From: Nesterenkonia halophila
GTDB taxonomy: Bacteria; Actinomycetota; Actinomycetes; Actinomycetales; Micrococcaceae
NCBI RefSeq assembly: GCF_009467795.1
Contig: NZ_WIAX01000001.1
Coordinates: 1-64,000, forward strand
Length of the DNA: 64,000 bases
Reading direction: 5' to 3'
Shown: positions 54,584-63,860 of the stretch, piece after piece
Layout of the letters: each line of letters opens with the position of its first letter
Numbering within the stretch: position 1 is the first letter of the stretch
The notes under the pieces: model-generated
What the model saw: the letters and a program-made list of their open reading frames with translations, nothing else
Databases searched by the model: none
What the model was told of the DNA's origin: nothing
Program-made: the position numbers and the translations under genes

Positions 54584-54964
54584 ATGATCGATGGACGGAC
54601 CGAGGACGCCCCGGGCGCGCAGGCCGCGGGAGACGGCCAGGACCCCGCCCGCGCGGCGATCGAGGACTGGGTGCGCGACCTGGCCCACCACCTGGAGATC
54701 GACGATGTCGAGCTCGACGTCGACGCCGTGCTCCGCCTGGCCGGCCAGGCGGCGCACACTGTGGTGCGGCCGGCCGCCCCGGTGACCACCTACCTGATCG
54801 GCTATGTCTCGGGACTGGCCGAGGCCACCGGTCAGGCGGACCATCCCACGGCATCGCGGGCCGCCTCGCGAGTGGCCGCCGAGCTGCTCGCGCGCCGCCG
54901 CGACGCCCAGGATGCCGGCGATTCCGGCGATTCCGGCGGCTCCGCGGGCGCGCAGGACGCATGA
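54584..54964 (+). CDS. DUF6457 protein of the molybdenum-cofactor block
   Basis: 126 residues. Compact helical domain with WVRDLAHHLEIDDVELDVDA, LRLAGQAAHTVVRPAAPVTT and YLIGYVSGLAEATG; a Gly/Ser/Ala tail follows. DUF6457 is commonly encoded beside moeA and mob genes. Here it sits between mobA and moeA and overlaps moeA by ATGA. Probably a molybdopterin accessory protein, inferred from context. AGGAGGCGC precedes the ATG. Confidence 0.85.
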   Translation: MIDGRTEDAPGAQAAGDGQDPARAAIEDWVRDLAHHLEIDDVELDVDAVLRLAGQAAHTVVRPAAPVTTYLIGYVSGLAEATGQADHPTASRAASRVAAELLARRRDAQDAGDSGDSGGSAGAQDA

Positions 54965-56250
54965 CCGACCAGCACGCCGCGACGACGCTCGCCGACGCCC
55001 GACGCCGGGCGGCCGCCGCGGCCGTCGCGCTGCGCGGCCCGGCCGTCCCGACGCCGCCGCGGAGCGCGGCGGGGCGCGTGCTCGCCGAGCCGGTCCTGGC
55101 CCGCACACAGATTCCGCATGCGGCGACCTCGGCCATGGACGGCTGGGCGGTCGCCGGTCCTGGCCCCTGGCGGCTGCGGCCGGCCGGGGCGGCGCCGAGC
55201 CCGGCTCATCCGCCCGGCAGCCCGGCGCCCGGCGAGGCGGTCGCCGTGGTCACCGGCTCGCCGATCCCCGCCGGCGTCGACTCGGTGCTGCGGGCCGAGC
55301 ACGGGACGGTGCGCGCTGAGGACGGTGTGGACCGCCTGCACGCCGACCCGACCACCGGGGATCTGGCCGCCGGACGGCACATCCGCCCGGCCGGTGCGGA
55401 GGCCGCCGCCGGCGAGATGCTGCTCGCCGCCGGCAGCGTCGTGACCCCGGCCGCGGCCGCCGTCGCCGCCGTCGCCGGCCACGACCTGCTGTCCGTCCGC
55501 CCGGCGCCGCAGGTCACGCTGATCTGCACCGGCGAGGAGGTCATCACCGTCGGGCTGCCGGCTCCCGGCCAGGTCCGCGACGCCTTCGAGGTCTCGGTGC
55601 CCGCGGCCGTGGAGGCCATGGGCGGCCGCACTGCGGCGGTGCGGCGGGTCGGCGACGCCGTCGAGCCGCTGGTCGAGGAGCTGGCCGCCGCGGCGCATGG
55701 TGACGACGGGCCGGGGGAGGCGACGGATGCGGAGCGCGCGGCCCCGCGGCTGATCCTGACCACCGGCGGCACGGCCGGCTCCGCCGCCGACGCGCTGCAC
55801 CCGGCCCTGGAGCAGCTCGGCGCCGAGCTGCTCGTCGACGGGATCGCCATGCGGCCCGGCCATCCGACCCTCCTCGCCCGGCTCGGCGACAGCCTCGTGG
55901 TCGGGATGCCTGGGAACCCGCTGGCCGGCTTCGCCGCGCTGCTGAGTCTGGGCGGGGTGGTGCTCGACGGCCTCGCCGGCCACGAGCGCCCCGAGGACCG
56001 CCGCCTGGGGAGCGGGCGTGCGGCCGAGGAGCTGCCCGGCGCCCGGCGCGGTACCCGACTGCTGCCGGTGATCCTCGACCGTGCCGGCGTCGTGCCCGCC
56101 GGACGCGACGGATCGGCGATGCTGCGCGGGCTCGCCGCCGCCGACGCGCTGGCCGAGGTCCCCGCGGGAGGCGTCGCCGCCGGGTCGCCTGCGAGACTGC
56201 ATCTGCTGCCCTGGACCGCCGACCGAGGGGAGGTCGCATGGGACGCCTGA
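54961..56250 (+). CDS. moeA: Molybdopterin molybdenumtransferase
   Basis: Inserts molybdate into adenylylated molybdopterin. 429 residues. HAATSAMDGWAV (conserved AMDGYA-like), GSPIPAGVDSVLRAE, TGEEVITVG, LTTGGTAGSAADALHPAL and GMPGNPLAGFAALLS match MoeA subdomains. ATGA overlap with DUF6457 and a 13-bp overlap with fdhD make a tight operon. Confidence 0.94.
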   Translation: MTDQHAATTLADARRRAAAAAVALRGPAVPTPPRSAAGRVLAEPVLARTQIPHAATSAMDGWAVAGPGPWRLRPAGAAPSPAHPPGSPAPGEAVAVVTGSPIPAGVDSVLRAEHGTVRAEDGVDRLHADPTTGDLAAGRHIRPAGAEAAAGEMLLAAGSVVTPAAAAVAAVAGHDLLSVRPAPQVTLICTGEEVITVGLPAPGQVRDAFEVSVPAAVEAMGGRTAAVRRVGDAVEPLVEELAAAAHGDDGPGEATDAERAAPRLILTTGGTAGSAADALHPALEQLGAELLVDGIAMRPGHPTLLARLGDSLVVGMPGNPLAGFAALLSLGGVVLDGLAGHERPEDRRLGSGRAAEELPGARRGTRLLPVILDRAGVVPAGRDGSAMLRGLAAADALAEVPAGGVAAGSPARLHLLPWTADRGEVAWDA

Positions 56251-57140
56251 CCCAGCGCCACCGCGTGACCCGACTCAGCCGCGACGGCGCGGTGCGCACC
56301 CGCGCCGACGTCGTCGCCGTCGAGGAGCCCATGGAGCTGCGCCTGGCCGGCGAGTCCTTCGTCGTCACCATGCGCACCCCCGGCCATGACTTCGAGCTCT
56401 GCGCCGGCTTCCTGGTCTCCGAGGGGATCATCGGCGCGGCCGAGGAGCTGCGCGGGCTGCGCTACTGCGTCGGCACCGACGAGGACGGGCTGCAGACCTA
56501 CAACGTCATCGACGCCGCGCTGGCCCCGGGGCTGGAGCGTGTGCCGGTCGGCCGCCGACGCGAGGTGGTGACCACCTCGGCCTGCGGCATCTGCGGGACC
56601 ACCTCCATCGATGCAGTGGAGAAGACGCTGCCCGAGCGGCCGGCCGCGGGCCCGGCGCTGCGCATCGGCGCGCAGACGCTGATGGATCTGCCGGACACGC
56701 TGCGCGCGGCGCAGCCCATCTTCGACCGCACCGGGGGAGTCCACGCCGCCGGAATCTTCACCGGCGACGGCGAGCTGCTCTGCCTGCGCGAGGACGTCGG
56801 CCGGCACAACGCCGTGGACAAGGTCGTCGGCTGGGCGCTGATGGACCACCGCCTGCCGCTGACCGGCACCGCCCTGCAGGTCTCCGGGCGGGCCTCCTTC
56901 GAGCTGGTGCAGAAGGCCGCGCTCGCCGGCATGGAGCTGCTCTCCGCCGTCGGGGCGCCGTCGTCGACGGCGGTGGACCTCGCCGAGCGCGCCGGTCTGA
57001 CGCTGGTCGGCTTCTCGCGCGGCTCCGGGGCCAACGTCTATACCCATCCCGAGCGGATCATGGAGCTCGCGGAGGAACAGACCGACAGCGACTCGGAGGA
57101 CGGGGCGGCGGAGGCCGCGGCGGAGGCCGTCGACGGCTGA
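56238..57140 (+). CDS. fdhD: FdhD sulfur-carrier protein for formate dehydrogenase
   Basis: Transfers sulfur from cysteine desulfurase to the molybdenum centre of formate dehydrogenases. 300 residues. FELCAGFLVSEGII, the functional Cys pair in TTSACGICGTTSID (near residue 116) and EDVGRHNAVDKVVGWAL are intact. Acidic Glu/Ala tail of about 30 residues. Its presence supports an FdhF-type target gene, which follows immediately. Confidence 0.95.
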   Translation: MGRLTQRHRVTRLSRDGAVRTRADVVAVEEPMELRLAGESFVVTMRTPGHDFELCAGFLVSEGIIGAAEELRGLRYCVGTDEDGLQTYNVIDAALAPGLERVPVGRRREVVTTSACGICGTTSIDAVEKTLPERPAAGPALRIGAQTLMDLPDTLRAAQPIFDRTGGVHAAGIFTGDGELLCLREDVGRHNAVDKVVGWALMDHRLPLTGTALQVSGRASFELVQKAALAGMELLSAVGAPSSTAVDLAERAGLTLVGFSRGSGANVYTHPERIMELAEEQTDSDSEDGAAEAAAEAVDG

Positions 57141-57209
57141 CCTGGATCCGGCGCCGCGAATCTCCGGTGAGGTATGTCACCGGACGGGATCCTCTGGGAC
57201 AATGGAGGC

Positions 57210-59630
57210 ATGGGATTGATCCACGGACGTCACGGTGAAGCGACCTCCGACGAGCTCGAGGAGACCGGCGACGGCGTCCGCGGCCGTCGCGCCGAGGTCG
57301 AGGAGATCGACGAGGACGCGCTGAGCGTCACGAAGCCGAAGACCTCGGCGGCCGGGCTGACCGCCGTCGGCGTCTCCATGGCTCGCGGTCTGACGCAGGG
57401 CGGGGTGAGCCGTACTGTGCGCTCCCTCTACCGGGTGAACCAGCCCGACGGCATCGACTGTCCCGGCTGTGCCTGGCCGGAGTCGATCAAGGGCGCGCGC
57501 AAGCATGTGGAGTTCTGCGAGAACGGCGCCAAGGCGCTCGCCGAGGAGAACACCCAGCGGGTGGCGACTCCCGAGTGGTGGGCCGACCACTCGATCGCCG
57601 AGCTGGAGGAGGCCACCGACTACTGGCTCGGGCAGGCCGGCCGCATCACCCACCCGATGGTCCTGCGCGAGGGCGACACCCACTACCGACCGATCAGCTG
57701 GGACGAGGCCTTCGCCACGATCGGCGAGCACGTCCGGGCGACGACGCCGGACCGTTGCGTCTTCTACACCTCCGGCCGCACCGCCAACGAGACGGCCTTC
57801 ATGTATCAGCTGATGGCCCGGTCGCTGGGGACGAACAACCTGCCGGACTGCTCGAACATGTGCCACGAGTCCTCCGGCGCGGCGCTGACGCCGACGCTGG
57901 GCGTGGGCAAGGGCACCGTCACCCTGGAGGACGTCGAGCAGTCCGAGCTGGTGCTGGTCGTCGGGCAGAACCCCGGCTCCAACCACCCGCGCATGCTCGG
58001 TTCGCTGACCGAGGCGCGGAAGAACGGCGGCAAGGTCGTGGCCGTGAATCCGCTGCCCGAGGCCGGGCTGATGAACTTCAAGGATCCGCAGACTCCCAGC
58101 GGGCTGATCGGCGACGGCGACCGGGTCTCCGACGAGCATCTGCAGATCAAGGTCGGCGGCGACCAGGCGCTCTTCAAGGCGCTGGGGCACCTGCTGCTGG
58201 CCGCCGAGGAGGAGAACCCCGGCACAGTGCTCGACCACCAGTTCCTGGAGGAGAAGACCAGCGGCTTCGCCGAGTACCGGGCCGCCCACGCCGAGATCGA
58301 CTGGGACGAGATCGAGGCCGCCACCGGGCTGACACGCGCGGAGATCGAACGGGTCGGGCAGATGCTCCTCGAGTCGAAGGCCACAGTGGTCTGCTGGGCG
58401 CTGGGACTCACCCAGCAGCCCCACTCGGTGGACACCATCCGCGAGATCGTCAACATGCTGCTGCTGCAGGGCAACGTGGGCAAGCCCGGCGCCGGCGCCT
58501 GCCCCGTCCGCGGCCACTCCAACGTCCAGGGCGACCGCACCTTCGGCGTCTGGGAGCAGATGCCGGAGAGCTTCCACCGGCGTCTCGACGCGGAGTTCGG
58601 CCTCGAGACGCCGCGGGAGGTGGGGTACGACTCCACGGAGGCGATGCAGGCGATGGCCGACGGCGAGGTCGACGTCTTCGTCTCCATGGGCGGCAACCTG
58701 GCCCGGGCGAACTCCGACACCCGGATGATGGAGACCGGCATGCGCCGGACCGGGCTGACGGTGCAGGTCTCGACCAAGCCGAACCGTTCGCATGTGGTCC
58801 ACGGCGGCACGGCGCTGATCCTGCCGACGCTGGGCCGCTCCGACCGTGATGACAAGCACCCCGGCGGCCGGCAGTTCCTCTCGGTGGAGAACTCGATGTC
58901 GGTCATCAGCTCCACCCAGGGGCGGCTGGAGCCGGTCTCCGACCACCTGCTGGCCGAGCCGGTGATCATCTCCCGGATGGCGCAGGCGATGCTCGGCGAG
59001 GACCACATCGTCGACTGGCAGGCGATGGGCGAGGACTATGACGTCATCCGCGACCACGCCTCGCGAGTGATCCCCGGCACCGAGGACTTCAACCGCCGGA
59101 TCCGGCAGAAGTACGGCTTCGTGCTGCCCAACGCCCCGCGCGACAGCCGCTCCTTCGACACGTCGGACGGCCGCGCGGCGTTCACCGTCTCCGGCCTCGA
59201 GTACCTGGCCGCGCCCGAGGGGCATTTGGTGCTGCAGACGATGCGCTCGCACGACCAGTACAACACCACCATCTACGGCCTCGACGACCGCTATCGCGGC
59301 ATCTCCGACGCGCGCCGGGTGATCCTGATCCATCCCGACGACCTGGCCGCACTGGGCTACTCCGACCGGGACCTGGTCGACGTCGTCTCCGTCTTCCGCG
59401 GTCGCGAGCTGCGCGGCGAACGCTACCGGCTGGTGGGATATCCGACGGCGCGCGGCTGTGCGGCGGCCTACTACCCGGAGGCCAACGAGCTGGTCCACCG
59501 GGAATCGGTCGCCCGGGAGTCGAACACCCCCGGATTCAAGTCGATGATGGTCCGCTTCGAGCCGCATCATGGGGAATCGGAGCAATCTGCGCAGGCCGAG
59601 GCGGATATCCCGTCGACTCAGCCGGCGTGA
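57210..59630 (+). CDS. FdhF/YdeP-family molybdopterin oxidoreductase
   Basis: 806 residues. N-terminal 100 residues are partly charged; the molybdopterin domains include CPGCAWPE (near 88), WWADHSIAELEEATDYWLGQ, DCSNMCHESSGAALTP (near 214), VVGQNPGSNHPRML and QGNVGKPGAGACPVRGHSN. It belongs to the FdhF/YdeP group, whose substrate is not settled, rather than a classical NAD-linked formate dehydrogenase with four Cys. Preceded by moeA and fdhD, so maturation genes lie with the target. Start is uncertain: GGAGG is only 1 nt before ATG 57210, so TTG 57216 (7 nt spacing) or leaderless initiation are possible. Confidence 0.9.
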   Translation: MGLIHGRHGEATSDELEETGDGVRGRRAEVEEIDEDALSVTKPKTSAAGLTAVGVSMARGLTQGGVSRTVRSLYRVNQPDGIDCPGCAWPESIKGARKHVEFCENGAKALAEENTQRVATPEWWADHSIAELEEATDYWLGQAGRITHPMVLREGDTHYRPISWDEAFATIGEHVRATTPDRCVFYTSGRTANETAFMYQLMARSLGTNNLPDCSNMCHESSGAALTPTLGVGKGTVTLEDVEQSELVLVVGQNPGSNHPRMLGSLTEARKNGGKVVAVNPLPEAGLMNFKDPQTPSGLIGDGDRVSDEHLQIKVGGDQALFKALGHLLLAAEEENPGTVLDHQFLEEKTSGFAEYRAAHAEIDWDEIEAATGLTRAEIERVGQMLLESKATVVCWALGLTQQPHSVDTIREIVNMLLLQGNVGKPGAGACPVRGHSNVQGDRTFGVWEQMPESFHRRLDAEFGLETPREVGYDSTEAMQAMADGEVDVFVSMGGNLARANSDTRMMETGMRRTGLTVQVSTKPNRSHVVHGGTALILPTLGRSDRDDKHPGGRQFLSVENSMSVISSTQGRLEPVSDHLLAEPVIISRMAQAMLGEDHIVDWQAMGEDYDVIRDHASRVIPGTEDFNRRIRQKYGFVLPNAPRDSRSFDTSDGRAAFTVSGLEYLAAPEGHLVLQTMRSHDQYNTTIYGLDDRYRGISDARRVILIHPDDLAALGYSDRDLVDVVSVFRGRELRGERYRLVGYPTARGCAAAYYPEANELVHRESVARESNTPGFKSMMVRFEPHHGESEQSAQAEADIPSTQPA

Positions 59631-59865
59631 TGGCGTAGGCTGGAAGCAGCACATCACCTGCTGCGGCGGGGGATGTGCCGATGATTGACCACTCAAGACT
59701 TTTCGCGACGTCGCGCGCACACTGCGCGTACGCTGATCAGACGCACAGTCGACGTCGTTCCCCACAGTCCAGCGGCCTTCATGAACGCCGCGCCCGGCCC
59801 GGCCAGGGTGGGCGCGGGACAAGCATCGTGAGATCGGTGCATCGAAAGTAGAGTAAGGAAACACA
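59631..59865 (+). other. Region between oxidoreductase and cspA (long cspA leader)
   Basis: 235 bp with a short GCAGCA/TGCTGC stem (59646-59664) after the oxidoreductase, a TACGCT near 59729 as a possible -10 and AAGGAA before cspA. Any start near 59740 would leave a leader of about 125 nt, as is common for cold-shock mRNAs. No gene seen. Confidence 0.4.
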
Positions 59866-60069
59866 ATGGCCACTGGCACCGTGAAATGGTTCAACGCTGA
59901 GAAGGGCTACGGGTTCATCGCACCCGACGACAGCTCGGACGACGTCTTCGTGCACTTCAGCGCGATCCAGAGCTCCGGGTTCCGTACCCTCGAGGAGAAC
60001 CAGAAGGTGGAGTTCGAGACCGCCCGCGGCCCGAAGGGCCTGCAGGCGGAGGACGTCAACCCCCTCTGA
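59866..60069 (+). CDS. cspA: Major cold-shock protein (CspA family)
   Basis: 67 residues, single OB-fold binding single-stranded [26 protein letters not shown] carries RNP1 (KGYGFI); RNP2 is [20 protein letters not shown] before the ATG is the ribosome binding site. Monocistronic, with a strong terminator after it. The second cold-shock gene in the window is at 47634. Confidence 0.96.
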   Translation: MATGTVKWFNAEKGYGFIAPDDSSDDVFVHFSAIQSSGFRTLEENQKVEFETARGPKGLQAEDVNPL

Positions 60070-60135
60070 ATCCCAGCGGCGACTCCCGCCCGTGCCGCGT
60101 GATGCGTGCGCGACGGTGAGCTGAACCGCAGCAGG

Positions 60136-60176
60136 CCGGCCCCCGACGATCGCCCCGTGCGATCGTCGGGGGCCGG
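60136..60176. terminator. Terminator of cspA
   Basis: Perfect 18-bp stem (60136-60153 with 60159-60176, core CCCCCGACGATCG), loop CCCGT, followed by TTCTGTGT. Confidence 0.85.
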
Positions 60177-60251
60177 TTCTGTGTGTGCGGGGCGGGGTGC
60201 GCGGGTCCGGGGGCCACGGGCCTGCGACAGCCGGCGCAGGACGGGGAGGGA

Positions 60252-61781
60252 TCAGCGGCGGCGCAGCTGGGCGCCCACCAGCAGTGCGGCGGCGAGCACG
60301 AACACTGCGGCGATCGCGCTGGTCAGATGCACACCGTCGACGAAGGCCGCTCGGGCCGCAGCCAGCAGGGCGTCGCCGGCCGTGCCGCCCATCTGCTCGG
60401 CCGCCGAGACCGCCCCGCCCAGCGTCTGCGTCGCGGCCTCCGGCACTGAGCCGTCGAGCGCGGCGTCGTGGTCCAGGTGCGCGGTGTAGCCGGCCGAGAG
60501 CACGCTGCCCAGCACGGCGACGCCCAGCGCCCCGCCGAGCTCATAGGCGGTCTCGGAGATCGCCGAAGCCGCGCCCGCCCGATCCGGAGGGGCGGCGGTC
60601 AGGATGGCATCGTTGGTCATCGTCTCGGCCAGCCCGGAGCCCAGACCCAGCAGGGTGAAGGCGCAGAGCGCGACGACGGCGCCGTCGGCGGTCGGGACCG
60701 TCGCGAGCACGAGGAAGCCGGCGGCGTTGATCAGCATGCCGCCGACGATGGCGGTCCGCAGCGAGGTGCGCCGCGCGATCGGGATGACGATGAAGCTGGC
60801 GACCACGGAGATGATCAGCCCGGGCACCAGCACGAGCGAGGCGTGCAGCGGCCGCATCCCGTAGCCCAGCTGCAGCAGCTGGGAGAGGAAGAACAGCGAG
60901 CCGACCATCGCGAAGACCAGCAGGAAGTTGCCCATCACCCCGGCGCGGAACCGCGGCACGGCGAAGAGCTCGAGGTCGATCAGCGGGTCGGTCAGCCGCT
61001 TCTGCCGCCGGACGAAGAGCGTGACCAGCCCGACGCCGACCACCAGTGCGGCGATCGGCAGGGCGCCGACCTCGCCCTCGGCCAGCTTCTTCAGGCCGAA
61101 GACCGCAGTGATCATGCCGACCAGCGAGAGCAGCACGCTCAGCGGATCCAGCCGGCCCGGCGTCGGCGTGCGCGACTCGCCGACCAGCAGCGGCATGGTC
61201 ACCAGCAGGAGCACGACGACCGGGACGTTGATCAGGAAGACCGAGCCCCAGTAGAAGTGCTCGAGCAGCACCGCCCCGACGATCGGCCCCAGGGCCGCGC
61301 CGGCGGAGAACGCCGAGCCCCAGACGGCGATGGCGACAGTGCGCTGCCGCGCGTCGGGGAAGAGATGGCGGATCAGCGAGAGCGTCGAGGGCATCAGCGT
61401 CGCGCCGGCCAGTCCGAGCGCCGCGCGGGCGGCGATCAGCACCTCCGGGCTGGGGCTGAGCGCCGCGGCGGCCGAGGCGACGCCGAAGGCCGCCGCGCCG
61501 ATCAGCAGCAGCCGCCGTCGTCCGATGCGGTCGCCCAGGGATCCCATGGTGACCAGCAGGCCGGCGAGCATGAAGCCGTAGATGTCGACGATCCACAGCA
61601 GCTGCTCCCCGCTCGGGGCCAGCGCCTCGCTGAGGTGCGGCACGGCGAAGCTGAGCACCGTCATGTCGATGGAGATCAGCAGCACCGGCAGCACGAGGGT
61701 GGCCAGTCCCAGCCACTGGCGGACTCCGGCTCGGGGCGCCCGCGACGGCGCGTCGAGGTTCTGGTGGGGATGCGAGGACAT
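60252..61781 (-). CDS. QacA/EmrB-type MFS multidrug exporter
   Basis: 509 residues, 14 transmembrane helices. Motif D1 LISIDMTVLSFAVPHLSEAL (with membrane Asp), LGDRIGRRRLLLIGA (motif A) and GSAFSAGAALGPIVGAVLL (motif C, antiporter). The Asp-containing loop DAALDGSVPEA in the last extracellular loop resembles QacA/SmvA. Exports cationic drugs. A perfect 24-bp palindrome 145 bp upstream (61927-61950) suggests TetR-type control by a gene outside the window. Divergent from a merR pseudogene. Confidence 0.93.
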   Translation of the reverse strand: MSSHPHQNLDAPSRAPRAGVRQWLGLATLVLPVLLISIDMTVLSFAVPHLSEALAPSGEQLLWIVDIYGFMLAGLLVTMGSLGDRIGRRRLLLIGAAAFGVASAAAALSPSPEVLIAARAALGLAGATLMPSTLSLIRHLFPDARQRTVAIAVWGSAFSAGAALGPIVGAVLLEHFYWGSVFLINVPVVVLLLVTMPLLVGESRTPTPGRLDPLSVLLSLVGMITAVFGLKKLAEGEVGALPIAALVVGVGLVTLFVRRQKRLTDPLIDLELFAVPRFRAGVMGNFLLVFAMVGSLFFLSQLLQLGYGMRPLHASLVLVPGLIISVVASFIVIPIARRTSLRTAIVGGMLINAAGFLVLATVPTADGAVVALCAFTLLGLGSGLAETMTNDAILTAAPPDRAGAASAISETAYELGGALGVAVLGSVLSAGYTAHLDHDAALDGSVPEAATQTLGGAVSAAEQMGGTAGDALLAAARAAFVDGVHLTSAIAAVFVLAAALLVGAQLRRR

Positions 61782-61926
61782 CGTCCCTGGACCTTCCGCA
61801 TCGCTGCGCGGGACGGCGGGGCGCAGCGGGATCAGTTCGTCAGAGGGGCCGCCTGGGGCAGATCGGCGGCGGAGATGCTGACCGTCCTTCCGGGTCGCTC
61901 GCGGCCCGGCGAAGCCATCGTAGCAC

Positions 61927-61950
61927 CGAACATTACATCTGTAATGTTCG
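61927..61950. promoter_or_regulatory. Perfect TetR-type palindrome upstream of the exporter
   Basis: CGAACATTACA-TC-TGTAATGTTCG, 11-bp arms. TACA/TGTA-centred palindromes of this size are typical operators of TetR-family repressors of drug exporters. The nearest regulator gene, the merR remnant at 62052, is not TetR type. Confidence 0.75.
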
Positions 61951-61994
61951 CGTCTCCGGGGGATAGGTGACGGCGACGGCCGCGGTCCTTGCCG

Positions 61995-62019
61995 TTGACG
62001 CGGCGTCAGTCCATAGCGT
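61995..62019 (+). promoter_or_regulatory. Probable promoter/operator of the decayed merR gene
   Basis: TTGACGCGGCGTCA (61995-62008) contains the perfect palindrome TGACGC-G-GCGTCA and TAGCGT follows at 62014. TTGACGC/GCGTCAA sites are typical of TipA-like MerR autoregulation in actinobacteria. It remains although the gene is broken. Confidence 0.5.
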
Positions 62020-62051
62020 GTCGGCCATGGGCCTCAGCACAGACGCCGCCG

Positions 62052-62687
62052 GCACTTCGACGTCGACGCCGTCGCCCGCCTGCAGCAGATCCTGGTGCTG
62101 CGCGGGCGAGGGTTCTCGCTGGCCGAGATCGGCGAGCTGCTGGACGAGCCGGGCGCCGAGGCCGAGCATCTGACGCGGCTGGTCCAGCGGCTCACCGCCG
62201 AGCACGACCGGCTCGAAGTCCGCATCCGCGCCGTCCGGCACACGCTCGACTCGCGCCGGCACGGCGCCGAACCGTCGATGGAGAAGATGATGGACGGCTT
62301 CGAGGCAGAGCACGAGGACGAAGTGATCGAGCGCTGGGGCGAGGATGCCTGACGGTGCAGCGCCGCCTGGTGGGAGTCCACGTCCTTCGCCGAACAGGCC
62401 GAGTTCCGTCGGCGCGCCGACGACCTGGTCGCCCGCTGGAAGGGGGTCGCCGACGCCGGGGAGGACCCGCGCGGGGCGCGCGGCCGGGCCCTCGCCGCCG
62501 AGCAGATCGACTGGCTCGGCGGCATGCCCGGCACGCCGAGGAGTCCGGTGATCCGGCGACTCGGGCCGAGTACGTACGCTGCCTGGCGCACATGTACGTC
62601 GACGACGCGCGCTTCGCCGAGACCTATGGCGGCCGGCGGAGCGGGGAGTTCGACCGCGACGCGCTGCTGGCCCATCTGGAGGGCTGA
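62052..62687 (+). pseudogene. Decayed MerR/TipA-type regulator
   Basis: The central helix and TipAS-like domain are readable, but three lesions exist. (1) The N-terminal winged helix (about 40 residues) is missing: homology begins at RHFDVDAVARLQQILVLRGR. (2) In-frame TGA at 62350, where homologues continue EDA-x-RxSAAWW. (3) A frameshift near 62535: WLGGMPGTP is in the first frame and the continuation EESGDPATRAEYVRCLAHMY is in another, ending at 62687. It cannot bind DNA as a normal MerR. It is divergent from the exporter gene and may have been a drug-sensing activator of it. Confidence 0.82.
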
Positions 62688-62732
62688 GGCCGCGCCGCCT
62701 CCGGATGTGCGACCCGGAACGGCGCTGGACGC

Positions 62733-63860
62733 TCAGTTCTGCGCGGCCTCCGCCGTCGCCTCGAGCGTCGGGTAATCGGTGTAGCCGCGCTCGCCGCCGA
62801 CGTAGAACGTCTCCGGCACCGGGGCATTCTCCGCGGCGTCGAGCTCCCACCGGCGGGCCAGATCCGGGTTGGCGATCGCCGATCGCCCGACGCCGACCGC
62901 CTCGGCGACGTCGTCGGCGACCAGCGAGACGGCTTCCTCGCGGGTGGTCTGCACGCTGAAGCCGGTGTTGGCGATCAGCGGGGCGCCGGAGGCCCGCCGG
63001 ATGGTCTGGACCAGCTCGCCGGCCGGCTCGGCGTGCAGCACGTCGACGTGGGCCAGGCCCAGCGGGGCCAGCCCCTCGGCCAGCGCGCGGTAGGTGGTCA
63101 GCGCGTCGTCGGCGTCCTCCTCCAGCGCGCCCTGGATGTTGTGCTGCGGGGAGAGCCGGATGCCGGTGCGGTCGGCGCCGATCGCCTCGGCCACGGCCGC
63201 GGCGACCTCGACCGACAGCCGCGCCCGGTTCTCCGGGGAGCCGCCGTACTGGTCGGTGCGGGTGTTGGTGGAGGGCGCGGTGAACTCGTGCAGCAGATAG
63301 CCGTTGGCGCCGTGGACCTGCACTCCATCCATGCCGGCGGCGATCGCGCGGCGGGCGGCGGCGGCGAACTGTCCGACGGTCTCGGCGACTTCCTCCGTGG
63401 TCAGCGCATGGGGAACCGGGTGCTCGTCCTTGCCCTCGGGCGTGCGGATCTGGCCCGGTGCCGCGAGCGCCGAGGGAGCGGTGACCCGGCCGGTGGTGGA
63501 GACCAGGCGGTGGCCGATGCGGCCGCCGTGCATGATCTGCATGACGATCGTGCCGCCGGCGGCGTGGACGGCGTCGGCCACCCTCCGCCAGCCGGCCATC
63601 TGCTCGGTCGTCTCGATGCCGGGCTGGCCGACCCAGGTGCGTCCCTCGCCGATCGGGAAGGTGCCCTCGGTGACGATCATCCCCAGCGAGGCGCGCTGGG
63701 CGTAGTAGCGGACCATCGCCTCCGTGGGCACGCCGTCCTCGTCGGCGCGGATGCGGGTCAGCGGTGCCATCACCAGACGGTTGTCCAGCTCGACGGCGCC
63801 CAGGCGGGCGGGGGAGAAGAGCTTCTGCGCTGCGGTCTGCTCGTCGACGGAGTGCGTCAT
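62733..63860 (-). CDS. Old Yellow Enzyme-family NADH:flavin oxidoreductase (alkene reductase)
   Basis: 375 residues, FMN TIM barrel. NRLVMAPLTRIRAD, MQIMHGGRIG, the substrate-binding pair in GVQVHGANGYLLHEF (His and Asn), TRTDQYGGSPENRARL and the phosphate-binding segment VGVGRSAIANPDL. Classical OYE group, likely to reduce activated C=C bonds of enones or quinones with NADPH. The ATG at 63860 follows AAAGGA. A longer frame to 63962 adds a basic stretch without support. Nothing recognisable lies between it and the window end. Confidence 0.92.
   Translation of the reverse strand: MTHSVDEQTAAQKLFSPARLGAVELDNRLVMAPLTRIRADEDGVPTEAMVRYYAQRASLGMIVTEGTFPIGEGRTWVGQPGIETTEQMAGWRRVADAVHAAGGTIVMQIMHGGRIGHRLVSTTGRVTAPSALAAPGQIRTPEGKDEHPVPHALTTEEVAETVGQFAAAARRAIAAGMDGVQVHGANGYLLHEFTAPSTNTRTDQYGGSPENRARLSVEVAAAVAEAIGADRTGIRLSPQHNIQGALEEDADDALTTYRALAEGLAPLGLAHVDVLHAEPAGELVQTIRRASGAPLIANTGFSVQTTREEAVSLVADDVAEAVGVGRSAIANPDLARRWELDAAENAPVPETFYVGGERGYTDYPTLEATAEAAQN

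Noticed and set aside
57177-59894. 905-codon open frame on the minus strand, antisense to the molybdo-oxidoreductase
   Set aside because: The plus-strand frame has all family motifs; the antisense frame has none and no ribosome binding site.
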